Shown: positions 1 to 8,476, numbered from the stretch's first letter. The stretch: 33,965 bases of DNA from Myxococcales bacterium (GCA_016191785.1 JACPVJ010000097.1:1-33965), one strand, 5' to 3'. The notes: a model not told the origin generated them from the letters alone. Numbers and translations are program-made.

Positions 1-79
1 GGCACCGCTACCAGCGACAAGAGCTCCGGGTGAATCGAGACGCGTGGGAATACGCGAGGAGACTTCGACTTCTACCCGG

Positions 80-120
80 CGGCAAGGCGCCGTGGTCTTG
101 CCGGCGCTGCACAACAGCGC
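80..120. other. two adjacent small hairpins beyond the integrase 3' end
   Basis: Two inverted repeats abut. CGGCAAG (80-86) pairs with CTTGCCG (97-103) around a 10-nt loop, and GCGCTG (104-109) pairs with CAGCGC (115-120) around a 5-nt loop. They lie just past the integrase stop codon and could help end its transcript, although no T-run follows on either strand. I checked for integron core sites (GTTRRRY or RYYYAAC) here and found none, so this is not supported as an attC site. The other bases of 1-148 show nothing I recognise. Confidence 0.3.
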
Positions 121-148
121 GCCAAAGTGCGGCTGTATAACTGTCATT

Positions 149-1294
149 CTACCTTGGGCCTTTCCGTTTTGGAGGTGGCTGGGCGAGTGCCGGACGCCCC
201 ATGTATTTCCCGGGATCCGCCTGGGGTGGGGTGGGGGCAATCCGATTGGGCGAGGCCGTGTAGCTGGATAATTGGTGTTGGGGCGGGGGGACGGCGGCGG
301 CGAGGTGGTCGAGCGGGCTCTGGACGCCACGGCCCCCACGGTTCAGGACGTGGGTGTAGATCATCGTGGTGTTGACGTCGTTGTGGCCCAAGAGCTCCTG
401 GATAGTGCGGATGTCGTACCCGGCCTCGAGCAGGTGGGTCGCGAACGAGTGGCGAAGGGTGTGGCACGAAACGTGTTTGGCCAGGCCTGCGTCGAGGGCG
501 GCGCGGCGGACCGCGCGCTGGAGCACGGTCTGATGGGTGTGGTGCCGGCGGCGCTCGCCGGTGACGCGGTCGGTGTAGTGCCGATCGGCGGCGAAGAGCC
601 ATTGCCAGCCCCAGTCGACCGGGGCCTCGGGGTACTTGCGAGCGAGTGCTTCGGGCAACTCGACGCGGCCGAGCCCCGCGCGCAGGTCGGCCTGATGCTG
701 GGACCAGCGGGCGGCGAGATGTTCCGTGAGTGGTACGACCAGAGCCAGAGGTAGCATCGTGACGCGGTCCTTCTTTCCCTTCCCGCGGCGGATGACGATC
801 TCGCGGCGCGCGACGTCGACGTCCTTGACCCGTAGGCTGGCGCACTCGGTGAGACGCAATCCGCCTCCGTAGAGGAGCGACGCCATCAGCCACAGCGCAC
901 TGTGCAGGTGACTCAGAACCGCTGCGACCTCGGCCCGCGACAGGACCGTGGGTAAGTGAACGGGACGTCTCGCGCGCACGACCTCGTCGAAGGCCCGGAG
1001 GTCTCGACCGATCACTTCTCGATAGAGAAAGAGCAAGGCGGCGGCGGCTTGGTTCTGGGTCGACGCGCTGACTCGGCCCTCGGTGGCGAGGTGCGACAGG
1101 AAGTCGGAGACGTGCTGCTCGCCGAGCTCGGCGGGGTGACGGCGATCGTGAAAGAGAATGAAGCGCCGAGTCCAACCGCAGTACGCCTTCTCCGTTCGCG
1201 GGCTCATGCCGCGCGCGCGCAGCGCAGCGCGAACCTGGTCGAGCAGGCGTGGGCGCTGTTGGCGGGCCTGGGCGTTGGGGGATTCGTCGGGCAC
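149..1294 (-). CDS. integron-type tyrosine site-specific recombinase (IntI family)
   Basis: This is a 381-residue tyrosine recombinase that would recombine attI and attC sites. The N-terminal SAM-like DNA-binding domain covers about residues 15-105. The catalytic domain has Arg147 (in GGGLR), His278 and Arg281 (HTLRHSFATHLL), His304 (LLGH) and the nucleophile Tyr313 (MIYTHV). The insertion that separates IntI from ordinary XerC/D proteins is present: residues about 213-235 read LPEALARKYPEAPVDWGWQW, followed by the RRRHH segment. The core ends at GGRGVQSPLDHL (about 331), but the frame runs on for 50 proline-rich residues, an unusual tail. It lies downstream of pntB in the same direction, so read-through from the pnt operon is possible. 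The cassette side of a normal integron would be at 1295-1531, where no cassette is visible. IntI assignment is firm; activity is unknown. Confidence 0.9.
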   Translation of the reverse strand: MPDESPNAQARQQRPRLLDQVRAALRARGMSPRTEKAYCGWTRRFILFHDRRHPAELGEQHVSDFLSHLATEGRVSASTQNQAAAALLFLYREVIGRDLRAFDEVVRARRPVHLPTVLSRAEVAAVLSHLHSALWLMASLLYGGGLRLTECASLRVKDVDVARREIVIRRGKGKKDRVTMLPLALVVPLTEHLAARWSQHQADLRAGLGRVELPEALARKYPEAPVDWGWQWLFAADRHYTDRVTGERRRHHTHQTVLQRAVRRAALDAGLAKHVSCHTLRHSFATHLLEAGYDIRTIQELLGHNDVNTTMIYTHVLNRGGRGVQSPLDHLAAAVPPPQHQLSSYTASPNRIAPTPPQADPGKYMGRPALAQPPPKRKGPR

Positions 1295-1360
1295 GGCCGC
1301 GCGCTTGCAGTCCGCGTGCCAGTCTGGGACGGCGATTTTCCCCGAGGCGCGGGCTGCCCG

Positions 1361-1480
1361 CGGTGGCGATGGTCAGGCGTCGCGGCGGCGATGGCCAGTC
1401 GTCGCGGTGGCGATGGCCAGGCGTCGCGGTGGCGATGGCCAGGCGTCGCGGTGGCGATGGCCAGCCGTCGCGGTGGCGGC
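1361..1480. repeat. 22-bp tandem repeat upstream of the integrase
   Basis: Five consecutive 22-bp units start at 1361, 1383, 1405, 1427 and 1449, and a partial sixth starts at 1471. The unit begins CGGTGGCGATGGCCAG and ends GTCG; copies differ at one or two bases. Units 2-5 each carry the palindrome TGGCCA; the first has TGGTCA. The period is not a multiple of three, so the repeat is not a conserved peptide repeat. It lies in the 237-bp gap between the pntB stop and the integrase start, where attI and the integrase promoter would be expected. No GTTRRRY core site was found in the gap. A 22-bp period is close to two helical turns, so repeated protein sites on one DNA face are possible, as is a simple VNTR. 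Confidence 0.85.
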
Positions 1481-1531
1481 GGTCGACCTCAGGCTAGGGG
1501 TGCGGGTGCGCGGCTGGCCTCAGCGCCCCGC

Positions 1532-2962
1532 TCAGGCGGCCTTCGCGCCCGCGGTCGTGCGCAGCTCGCCCAAGATCGCGTCGACGGTCTTCTTTGCGTC
1601 GCCGAAGAGCATGCGGGTGTTCTCCTTGAAGAACAGCGGATTTTCGACGCCGGCGTAGCCGCTCGCCATGCTGCGCTTCATCACCACACAGGCCTTGGCT
1701 TTCCAGACCTCGAGCACGGGCATGCCGTAGATGGGGCTGGACGTGTCGTCCAGGGCGCCGGGGTTCACGATGTCGTTGGCGCCGATCACCAGCACCGCGT
1801 CGGTCTCGGGGAAGTCCTCGTTGACCTCGTCCATCTCGAGCACGATGTCGTAGGGGACCTTGGCCTCGGCGAGCAGCACGTTCATGTGACCCGGCAGGCG
1901 ACCCGCGACCGGGTGGATGGCGAAGCGCACCTTCACGCCGCGCTCGCGCAGCAGCTTGGCGACCTCCCACAGTGGGTACTGTGCTTGAGCCACCGCCATC
2001 CCGTACCCGGGGACGACGACCACGCTCTTGGCGGTGGCGAGCAGGCCGGCGGTGTCGGCGGCGGTGATGCTGACCACCTCGCCCTGCGGCTCACCCGTGC
2101 CTCTGGCGGGTGCGGCGCCCTCTTCGGCGCCGAAGCCACCGAAGATCACGCTGACGATCGATCGGTTCATCGCCTTGCACATGATGTAGCTGAGGATCGC
2201 GCCGCTCGAGCCGACCAGCGCGCCCGTGATGATCAAGAGGTCATTGGCGAGCATGAAGCCCGCCGCTGCGGCGGCCCAGCCCGAATAGCTGTTGAGCATC
2301 GAGACCACGACCGGCATGTCGGCGCCGCCGATGGCCATGACCAGGTGGATCCCAAGCACGCCGGCGATGGCAGTCATGATCAACAGGGGCTGCAGGCCGC
2401 CGTGCTCTTGGGCGGACAAGAACTGCGCGCACAGCACCGCGGACGCGACGACCAGCGCCAGGTTGGCCAGGTGGCGCCCCGGCAGCAGAAGGGGCTTGCT
2501 GCGGATCAGACCCTGAAGCTTGCCGTAGGCCACGATCGAGCCGGTGAAGGTGATGGCGCCGATGAACACGCCCAGGAACACCTCGACCTCGTGGATCACC
2601 GCCTCGGCCGCGGCGAGATCGGCGGGCGGAGCGAGGAACGACGCGATGCCGACCAGGACCGCGGCTGCGCCGACGAAGCTGTGCAAGATGGCGACCAGCT
2701 GCGGCATGTTGGTCATGGCCACGCGGGCCGCGAGCACGGCGCCGATCAGCGCGCCGATGCCGATCGCGCCGGCGAGCACGCCGTAGCCCTTGACCGCGGG
2801 GTGCGCCGCGGTGGCGAGCAGCGCGATCACCATCCCGACGATCCCGAACACGTTGCCGCGCCCGGCGGACGCCTGTTTCGACAGGCCGCCCAGGCTGAGG
2901 ATGAAGAGCACGCCAGCGACCAGATACGCGATGTTCTGAAGGCTCTGGGGCATCTGAGGCAT
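1532..2962 (-). CDS. pntB: NAD(P) transhydrogenase subunit beta
   Basis: PntB pairs with PntA to form the proton-translocating transhydrogenase of the inner membrane, which makes NADPH from NADH using the proton gradient. The 476 residues match the usual length. The N-terminal half is a series of hydrophobic helices (from [18 protein letters not shown] onward). The C-terminal third is the NADP(H)-binding domain III, with the hallmark segments [43 protein letters not shown] and the closing [25 protein letters not shown]. It starts 6 bp after the pntA stop with a strong ribosome site overlapping that stop, so the two subunits are translationally linked. The annotation is secure. A long open frame on the opposite strand here is a codon-bias shadow. 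Confidence 0.97.
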   Translation of the reverse strand: MPQMPQSLQNIAYLVAGVLFILSLGGLSKQASAGRGNVFGIVGMVIALLATAAHPAVKGYGVLAGAIGIGALIGAVLAARVAMTNMPQLVAILHSFVGAAAVLVGIASFLAPPADLAAAEAVIHEVEVFLGVFIGAITFTGSIVAYGKLQGLIRSKPLLLPGRHLANLALVVASAVLCAQFLSAQEHGGLQPLLIMTAIAGVLGIHLVMAIGGADMPVVVSMLNSYSGWAAAAAGFMLANDLLIITGALVGSSGAILSYIMCKAMNRSIVSVIFGGFGAEEGAAPARGTGEPQGEVVSITAADTAGLLATAKSVVVVPGYGMAVAQAQYPLWEVAKLLRERGVKVRFAIHPVAGRLPGHMNVLLAEAKVPYDIVLEMDEVNEDFPETDAVLVIGANDIVNPGALDDTSSPIYGMPVLEVWKAKACVVMKRSMASGYAGVENPLFFKENTRMLFGDAKKTVDAILGELRTTAGAKAA

Positions 2963-2966
2963 GGCG

Positions 2967-2976
2967 GATCACCTCT
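2967..2976 (-). promoter_or_regulatory. ribosome binding site of pntB overlapping the pntA stop
   Basis: Read on the minus strand the site is AGAGGTGATC. The Shine-Dalgarno core AGGTGA contains the TGA that ends pntA, and the pntB ATG follows four bases after the site. This fixes the pntB start at 2962 and implies reinitiation by ribosomes leaving pntA. Confidence 0.75.
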
Positions 2977-4552
2977 GGAACATGCGCAGCATGCGCTGCG
3001 TGACCAGGAAGCCTCCCGAGATGTTGATGGTGGCGATCAGCACGGCGATGGCGCCCAGCAGCGTGACCGGCGCGGTGACCGGACCCGAGACCTGCAGCAT
3101 GCCGCCGATCAAGATGATGCCGCTGATCGCATTGGTGACGCTCATCAGCGGAGTGTGCAGGGCAGGCGTCACGTTCCAGACCACCTGCCAACCGATGAAG
3201 CACGCCAGCACGAAGACCGTGAAGTGGGTCAGGAAGCTGGCCGGCGCGACCAGGCCGAGACCGACCAGGGCGGCGGCGATCACCGCCAGGGCGACCGCGC
3301 TGCCAGAGCCAGCGGGCTTGGGCTCGGGCTTCCGCGTCGTGTCGAGCTGTTTCTTGGCCTCCGGCGGCGGGACGGTGCTCGGCGGGTTCTTCGGCCGGCT
3401 CTTGATCTCGGGCTCGGGCTTCTTGGGCGGCGGCCACATCAGCTCGCCCTCGTGCAGCACCAGCGCGCCGCGGATCACCTCGTCGTCGAGATCGACGTGC
3501 CAGCTCTTGGCGCCGCCCATGTCGGCGAGCACGTGGGTGAGGTTGGTGCCGTACAGCTGGCTCGCGGTGGGGGCCAGACGGCTGGGCAGATCGACGTAGC
3601 CGATGACCGTCACGCCGCGGTGGACGATGACCTCGCCCGGACGGGTGAGCGCGCAGTTGCCGCCTGACTCGGCCGCCAGATCGACGATCACCGAGCCCGA
3701 GCGCATGCTCTCGACCATGGCCTGGGTGATCAGCACTGGCGCGGGCTTGCCTGGGACCAGCGCGGTGGTGACGATGATGTCCACGTCCTTCGCCTGGGCC
3801 GCGAACAGCGCCATCTCGGCTGCGATGAACTCGGGGCTCATCTCTTTGGCGTAGCCGCCCTCGCCCGTGCCGTCTTCGAGCAGCGTGACCTCGAGGAACT
3901 CGGCGCCCATGCTCTTGACCTGCTCTTTGACCGCTGGCCGGGTGTCGAACGCGCGCACGATGGCGCCCAGGCCGCGAGCCGCGCCGATGGCCGCCAGACC
4001 CGCGACGCCGGCGCCGATCACCATCACCTTGGCCGGCGGGACCTTGCCGGCAGCGGTGATCTGCCCGGTGAAGAACCGGCCGAAGAAGCTGGCCGCCTCG
4101 ATCACCGCGCGATACCCGGCGATGTTCGCCATCGACGAGAGCGCGTCCATCTTCTGGGCGCGCGTGACGCGCGGCACCTGATCCATCGCCAAGAGCGTCG
4201 CCTTGCGGGCGGCGATGCGCTGGACCAGCTCTTTGTTCTTGGCGGGCCAGATGAAGCTCACCAGCGTCTGCTTCTCGCGGATCAGGTCGGCCTCGTGCTT
4301 ACCGAGGTCGGGGTGCTCTTCCGGGGGTTGGACCTTGAGCACGATGTCGGCGCTCGCCCACAGCTCGGTTGGGCTCGCGATGATGGTCGCTCCGGCCTTC
4401 TGATAGTCCTCGTCCGAGAACGACGCCTTCTCGCCGGCGCCGGTCTCGATTGCGACTTCGAAGCCCAGCTTCTTCAGCCGGGCGGTGGATTCGGGGGTCG
4501 CGGCGACACGGCGCTCGCCGGGACGCACCTCTCTAGGGATGGCGACTAGCAT
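2969..4552 (-). CDS. pntA: NAD(P) transhydrogenase subunit alpha
   Basis: This 527-residue protein is the NAD(H)-binding subunit of the membrane transhydrogenase. Domain I (residues 1 to about 372) begins [20 protein letters not shown] and contains the [14 protein letters not shown] segment ([20 protein letters not shown]), the Rossmann motif GAGVAG (180-185) and the mobile-loop segment [11 protein letters not shown] Pro/Lys-rich linker (about 374-415) leads to four hydrophobic helices (about 418-520), including [13 protein letters not shown] and [14 protein letters not shown], ending [11 protein letters not shown]. This is the fused E. coli arrangement, not the split alpha1/alpha2 form. I chose the ATG at 4552 because it gives the family N-terminus and has GGAG six bases upstream. 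In-frame starts at 4606 and further upstream add sequence unlike the family. Confidence 0.96.
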   Translation of the reverse strand: MLVAIPREVRPGERRVAATPESTARLKKLGFEVAIETGAGEKASFSDEDYQKAGATIIASPTELWASADIVLKVQPPEEHPDLGKHEADLIREKQTLVSFIWPAKNKELVQRIAARKATLLAMDQVPRVTRAQKMDALSSMANIAGYRAVIEAASFFGRFFTGQITAAGKVPPAKVMVIGAGVAGLAAIGAARGLGAIVRAFDTRPAVKEQVKSMGAEFLEVTLLEDGTGEGGYAKEMSPEFIAAEMALFAAQAKDVDIIVTTALVPGKPAPVLITQAMVESMRSGSVIVDLAAESGGNCALTRPGEVIVHRGVTVIGYVDLPSRLAPTASQLYGTNLTHVLADMGGAKSWHVDLDDEVIRGALVLHEGELMWPPPKKPEPEIKSRPKNPPSTVPPPEAKKQLDTTRKPEPKPAGSGSAVALAVIAAALVGLGLVAPASFLTHFTVFVLACFIGWQVVWNVTPALHTPLMSVTNAISGIILIGGMLQVSGPVTAPVTLLGAIAVLIATINISGGFLVTQRMLRMFQR

Positions 4553-4724
4553 CTCGGGCTCCACGCGCCTTGCGGCGCGGCCGGCGACGGATGGGCTCGC
4601 CGACATGGGCGGGGGGTCGTCCGGCCCGCCTTCCATAGCGCAAACCGACGGCGCGCATGCGAAGAACTTGAGGTCCGAGCACGACCGGACCCGTGGTGCG
4701 CAAATTCCGCGGGAAAGGCTGTGG

Positions 4725-4767
4725 TAGGGTATCCGCGGGTCGCCTTTGCGACCCATCGAGGGAGAAG
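4725..4767 (+). promoter_or_regulatory. putative promoter, 5'-terminal stem-loop and RBS of the first Gly-rich lipoprotein
   Basis: A TAGGGT hexamer at 4725-4730 fits a -10 element and would place the transcript start near 4737. A perfect 7-bp stem begins exactly there: GGGTCGC (4737-4743), loop CTTT, GCGACCC (4748-4754). The ribosome site GAGGGAGAAG (4758-4767) follows, then the ATG at 4772. No good -35 hexamer is visible. The 219-bp gap 4553-4771 also has to hold the pntA promoter; I see no convincing one, only a weak TATGGA on the minus strand near 4632-4637. Confidence 0.45.
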
Positions 4768-4771
4768 ACAG

Positions 4772-5248
4772 ATGCTCGTTCGTGCTTGGCTCGTTTCGCT
4801 TTCCGCAGTGGGGCTGATGTTCGCGTGCGGCGACGATGACGGTGGCGGTGACTCGTCGACCGGTGGAACTGGCGGAAGTGGGACCGGCGGCGCGAGCACC
4901 GGCGGTGCCAGCGGTGGCGGTGGAACGGCGGGTGCGGCCGGCGGCAGCGGCGGCTCGGTCACCGGTGGAAGCGGCGGTGGGGACGCGACCAGCTGCGGCG
5001 ACTTCGGCCAGACGGCAGACTGCAAGACCTGTCTCTCCGGCAAGTGCTGTTCGCAGGCGGGCGCCTGCGCCGGGAATGCGGATTGTGCCGCCTTCGTGAC
5101 GTGTGCGCGGGCTTGCCCGGCGCCGACCGACACCGCGAGCGACTGCGTGAAGGCCTGCATCACCAATCACAACGCCGGTGGTGGCGTGTACAACCCCGCC
5201 CTCATCTGCATGCAGACCGAGTGCGGCACGCAGTGTTCCTACCTGTGA
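4772..5248 (+). CDS. Gly-rich lipoprotein with a ten-cysteine C-terminal module
   Basis: This 158-residue lipoprotein has no function I recognise. The signal peptide [19 protein letters not shown] ends in a lipobox-like site with Cys19 as the likely lipidated residue; Met and Phe at -3 and -2 are slightly unusual. Asp-rich CGDDDGGGD follows, then about 45 residues of Gly/Ser/Thr repeats forming a flexible spacer. The C-terminal part (about residues 72-158) has many cysteines, with spacings such as [33 protein letters not shown] and [11 protein letters not shown]. The same cysteine framework occurs in the large lipoprotein at 27401-31270. The ATG at 4772 is preferred because the ribosome site lies directly before it and the signal peptide starts there. 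Several disulfides are likely outside the cytoplasm, so a binding or surface role is plausible but unproven. Confidence 0.85.
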   Translation: MLVRAWLVSLSAVGLMFACGDDDGGGDSSTGGTGGSGTGGASTGGASGGGGTAGAAGGSGGSVTGGSGGGDATSCGDFGQTADCKTCLSGKCCSQAGACAGNADCAAFVTCARACPAPTDTASDCVKACITNHNAGGGVYNPALICMQTECGTQCSYL

Positions 5249-5297
5249 CGCTTGGGCGCCTCGACGAGCGCGCGCGCCGGCACCACGCCTAGGTTCG

Positions 5298-6218
5298 ATG
5301 CACACCCGTGCCGTCGTGGTCATTGCGCTGCTGGTGGCGTGGGCTGCCCCAGCACGCGCGCAGGGCCTTCGCGAAGACGCCGCGGGGCTCCTGGCCGACG
5401 TCGAGCGCATCGTCAGCGTCGAGCAGAGCTTGGGTTGGTTCGTCGATCGCCTGGCCTACGAAGAGGCGCTGCCAGCGATCTTGCAGTCGGTGTGCCGGGC
5501 GCCCCCCGCGGCGCGCGTCGAGGCGCGGGTCGAGCTCGCGCGGCGGAGCCGTGAGCTCGGCGGCTCGCGCGAGCTGTTCCTCCGCGCGGGGCGCGAGCTC
5601 GACGGCAAGACCAAAGCGGCGCTGTTCGTCGAGCGGCAGCTCGGCGCGCTGGACTATGCCGTGGCGCGAGCGGACGCGGACTGCCCGTTCTTCGTCGAGC
5701 CAGAGGCCGACTTCATCGGTCGCCAGACCGACCGCAATCGCTTCACGCTCAGCCTCGAGACCGGCGGCATGATCCAGATCCGTCGCACCGAGGGCGACTG
5801 GACGTTCGGCGGGGGCGGGACCGCCCGGATTTTGCCGGGGTACGGCTTCGGCGGCTCGATCACGGTGCTGGCGGGCGTCGAGTTCGGCGGCGGGGCGATG
5901 ATCCGCCCGGGCGTGCAGCCCACGCAGCTTGCCATCAACTACTTTCCCGCGCTCCCCCTGGTGCTGCGGCTGCACGATGTGTCGTGGCACTACGATCTCG
6001 AGCTCGCGCCGGTCGCGCTGTTTCAGGCAGACGATCAAGACTTCAGCCATGGCGTCCGGATCGGCGGCGCGATCGGCGTGGCGGCGCTGCGCACTCGAGG
6101 CTTCTTGCCCTGGGCCGGGCTGGCGGTGGCGTGCGAGCGTTACTTCGAGAGCGGGGGTCGGGCCTCGGCAACGTTCTTGCGCGGCGGGCTGCGCGTCGGG
6201 TTGATGTGGGATCCGTGA
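5298..6218 (+). CDS. secreted protein with a C-terminal beta-rich, possibly outer-membrane domain
   Basis: I do not recognise a named family. The 306-residue product has a clear signal peptide, [22 protein letters not shown], cleaved after ARA. Residues about 23-150 look helical and charged ([24 protein letters not shown], then [21 protein letters not shown]). From about 160 the sequence alternates hydrophobic and polar residues with many glycines and aromatics ([45 protein letters not shown]) and ends [11 protein letters not shown]. That pattern suggests a small outer-membrane barrel, but I cannot confirm strand count. It follows the lipoprotein by 49 bp in the same direction and may be co-transcribed. 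A TAGGTT hexamer at 5290-5295 lies too close to the ATG to serve as its -10. Confidence 0.8.
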   Translation: MHTRAVVVIALLVAWAAPARAQGLREDAAGLLADVERIVSVEQSLGWFVDRLAYEEALPAILQSVCRAPPAARVEARVELARRSRELGGSRELFLRAGRELDGKTKAALFVERQLGALDYAVARADADCPFFVEPEADFIGRQTDRNRFTLSLETGGMIQIRRTEGDWTFGGGGTARILPGYGFGGSITVLAGVEFGGGAMIRPGVQPTQLAINYFPALPLVLRLHDVSWHYDLELAPVALFQADDQDFSHGVRIGGAIGVAALRTRGFLPWAGLAVACERYFESGGRASATFLRGGLRVGLMWDP

Positions 6219-6230
6219 CGTGTCTAGCTT
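6201..6230 (+). promoter_or_regulatory. putative promoter of the serine racemase-like gene
   Basis: TTGATG at 6201-6206 is separated by 18 bp from TAGCTT at 6225-6230. The implied start near 6237 lies four bases before the ATG at 6241. The -35 lies inside the 3' end of the preceding gene. This supports ATG 6241 over the in-frame GTG at 6220, which sits upstream of the predicted transcript start. Confidence 0.4.
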
Positions 6231-6240
6231 GCGCGGCAAG

Positions 6241-7200
6241 ATGACCGAATACGCAGCCACCCTCGACAGCATTCGCGCCGCGCGCGAGACCATTGCCCCC
6301 TGGGTGCACCGCACGCCCATCTTCACCTGCGCGGCGCTCGACCGTCTGGCCAGCCGCAAGCTGTTCTTCAAGTGCGAGAACCTGCAGCACGTCGGGGCGT
6401 TCAAGTTTCGCGGCGCGCTGAACGCCGTGATGCGCCTGCCCGACGACGCGGCCCGGCGCGGCGTGGTCACCCACTCGAGCGGCAACCACGCGCAGGCGCT
6501 GGCCTTGGCTGCCAAGCTACGCGGCATCCCCGCGCACGTGGTCATGCCGACCACGTCTCCGCGGGTGAAGCGCGACGCGGTAGTCGGCTATGGGGGGCGC
6601 GTGATCCCGTGTGAGCCCACGCTGGCGGCCCGCGAGCGGGTCGCGCGGGAAGTGGCCGAGGACACTGGCGCCGTCATGATCCCTCCCTACGACCACCCCG
6701 ACGTGATCGCTGGTCAGGGCACAGTCGCGCTCGAGGTCCTCGAGCAGATCCCCGAGGTCGAAGCCATCGTCGCGCCCATCGGCGGGGGCGGGCTGATCAG
6801 CGGGATCGCGCTGGCGGCGAAGGCGCAGGCTCCGGGCATCAGCGTGTTCGGCGCCGAGCCATCCGGCGCCGACGACGCGGCCCGCAGCAAGGCGGCACGC
6901 GAGCTCTTGCCGCAACACGATCCCAAGACCATCGCGGACGGGCTTCTGGCGGGGCTCGGTCGCCACACGTGGCCCGTGGTCCGCGATCACGTCGATCGCA
7001 TCATCACCGTGTCCGACGACGAGATCGTGGCGGCCATGCGTCTGGTCTTCGAGCGCATGAAGCTGGTGATCGAGCCGAGTGGCGCGGTGTCGGTGGCTGC
7101 CGTGCTGTCCGACGCGTTCCGCTCGATGCCGGGCCTGGGTCGCGTGGCGGTGGTGCTCTCGGGTGGGAACGTCGACCTCTCAGAGCTGCCCTTCGGCTGA
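6241..7200 (+). CDS. PLP-dependent serine racemase / threonine-serine dehydratase
   Basis: This is a fold-type II PLP enzyme of 319 residues, the usual size for serine racemases and catabolic dehydratases without an ACT regulatory domain. The PLP lysine is Lys55 in GAFKFRGA. The SSGNHAQALA segment (about 80-89) binds the substrate carboxylate, and the glycine loop IGGGGLISG holds the cofactor phosphate. The C-terminus VVLSGGNVDLSEL also fits the family. It would racemise L-serine or deaminate serine or threonine to a keto acid; sequence alone does not separate these. Its TGA abuts the stop codon of the convergent FIST gene. The in-frame GTG at 6220 would add seven residues (M-SSLRGK) and is less likely. 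Confidence 0.9.
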   Translation: MTEYAATLDSIRAARETIAPWVHRTPIFTCAALDRLASRKLFFKCENLQHVGAFKFRGALNAVMRLPDDAARRGVVTHSSGNHAQALALAAKLRGIPAHVVMPTTSPRVKRDAVVGYGGRVIPCEPTLAARERVAREVAEDTGAVMIPPYDHPDVIAGQGTVALEVLEQIPEVEAIVAPIGGGGLISGIALAAKAQAPGISVFGAEPSGADDAARSKAARELLPQHDPKTIADGLLAGLGRHTWPVVRDHVDRIITVSDDEIVAAMRLVFERMKLVIEPSGAVSVAAVLSDAFRSMPGLGRVAVVLSGGNVDLSELPFG

Positions 7201-8424
7201 TCACTCGGGGATGGCGACGACCACGATCGTGTCGTTGTGATAGCCGTCCAGCCGACTCCTCGTGCTGGCGATCTCGCCATAGCTCGAGAAGCCGGCGATC
7301 GGCACGTCCGGAAACACGCTGTGCACCGCGCGGACCTCTTCCGCGTAGCGCGGCCCGAGCACCAGCCCGCGGCACACGCACGAGAACACCAGCACGCCTG
7401 CCGGCTGAGCCCCGTCGAGCGCGTCTTTGGCGTCTTCAGCGGCCGACTGGGCCGCGGCGAGGATGTCTTCGTCGCTGCCGCGCACGATGCACACTGACGA
7501 CCCTTCGGGCACCTCGCCCGCGAAGAACAGCGCGCCCTGCTCGACGACCCGCAGCCCGGCGCGGACCCGCACTACCTCGTCGAACAGCATCACGCCCAGC
7601 TCGTTTTCGACCAAGAAACTGGGCAGCGCGAGCCGATCGAGGTCCAGGCCGCGGTCGCGGGCGTAGGCGCGGTACACGTCCAGCGCCGGGCGGCCGTCGA
7701 TCTCGTGGACCACGTTGCCGGCGGCGCGGGTCACGGTCATGGCCGCGGTCGCCGCCGTCAGGCCGTGTGCGACGCCGACGCCCCACGGGCGGGTGGACGT
7801 GACCTGCACGCAGGCCATGCCGCCGGGCAGCGCCTCGTGGTTCACGCCCACCGCAGTGCTCACGTAGTGGCCGTCGTCGCCCGCACCGCCGCCGACGATC
7901 GGGTGGCGGTGGCGGGGCGTCTTGCGCAGCTCGGTCACCGTCTTTTCGAGCTCGGGGGCGAGCCCGTCGCCCACCAGAACGCACGCGGCGTGGCGCGCGA
8001 CCTCCGGGGTGTGATCCAAGAACTGGCCGCCGACCGCGCGTGCGACGGCCGGAACGTCTGCCAACGGGGCGGCGCAGCCCGTGGCCACGTGGGCGGCCTC
8101 ACCCCAGCGGATCGCCATCACCGACACGCCGCCCCGCGTGAGGCCGCGCTCGGTGAGCTCACCGGCCGTGCTCGAGGCCACCACGTCGACCCGCGGAAGC
8201 AGCCGCTTGGCTTCGCGCAGCACCTGCTCCATGGGGTGCCGCGGCGAGGCGAAGGCGAACACCAGCTGCGGTGAGGCACCGCCCAGCTGGGCCTTCGCCT
8301 GGCCCATGGCCTCGCTCACGGCGAGAGCAGTCTCGGCTGCTCCGCTCGCACCGCTGCCGCAAATGGTTCGTGCACGGTCCTTTGCCACTGACCGCGAGCC
8401 CTCCTCCGAATCGGCGCCGAGCAT
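7201..8424 (-). CDS. FIST-domain sensory protein (FIST_N plus FIST_C)
   Basis: The 407-residue protein matches the FIST family, proposed to sense small ligands such as amino acids. The FIST_N part spans about residues 30-235, with QLVFAFASPRHPMEQVL, VVASSTAGELTERG and HPIVGGGAGDDGHY. The FIST_C part spans about 245-400, with VHEIDGRPALDVYRAYA, GDEDILAAAQSA-like sequence, VLVFSCVCRGLVLGPRY and the end PIAGFSSYGEIAST. There is no transmembrane segment and no fused kinase, GGDEF or methyl-accepting domain, so the signalling partner must be elsewhere. It is divergent from the beta-propeller lipoprotein with 52 bp between starts, and its stop abuts the racemase stop. An amino-acid enzyme beside an amino-acid-type sensor is suggestive only. 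The exact start is uncertain; ATG 8424 is the most upstream sensible one. Confidence 0.9.
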   Translation of the reverse strand: MLGADSEEGSRSVAKDRARTICGSGASGAAETALAVSEAMGQAKAQLGGASPQLVFAFASPRHPMEQVLREAKRLLPRVDVVASSTAGELTERGLTRGGVSVMAIRWGEAAHVATGCAAPLADVPAVARAVGGQFLDHTPEVARHAACVLVGDGLAPELEKTVTELRKTPRHRHPIVGGGAGDDGHYVSTAVGVNHEALPGGMACVQVTSTRPWGVGVAHGLTAATAAMTVTRAAGNVVHEIDGRPALDVYRAYARDRGLDLDRLALPSFLVENELGVMLFDEVVRVRAGLRVVEQGALFFAGEVPEGSSVCIVRGSDEDILAAAQSAAEDAKDALDGAQPAGVLVFSCVCRGLVLGPRYAEEVRAVHSVFPDVPIAGFSSYGEIASTRSRLDGYHNDTIVVVAIPE

Positions 8425-8476
8425 GCCACAGCCAGGGCCGCTTGACGACGGCCCAGCGTGGCGGTTTCGTCAGCGC

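Noticed and set aside
1..148. attC site or gene cassette beside the integrase
   Set aside because: Two small hairpins exist, but no RYYYAAC or GTTRRRY core sites could be found.
1361..1480. CRISPR-like array
   Set aside because: The units are contiguous 22-bp copies with no unique spacers, and no cas gene is present.
956..3667. 903-codon open frame on the plus strand
   Set aside because: It lies opposite the integrase 5' end and pntB/pntA, is rich in Asp, His, Arg and Gly with no domain, and is explained by GC-biased codons of the real genes.
4553..5410. 286-residue N-terminal extension of PntA
   Set aside because: It runs antisense through the lipoprotein gene, has no resemblance to PntA, and the ATG at 4552 gives the family N-terminus with a ribosome site.
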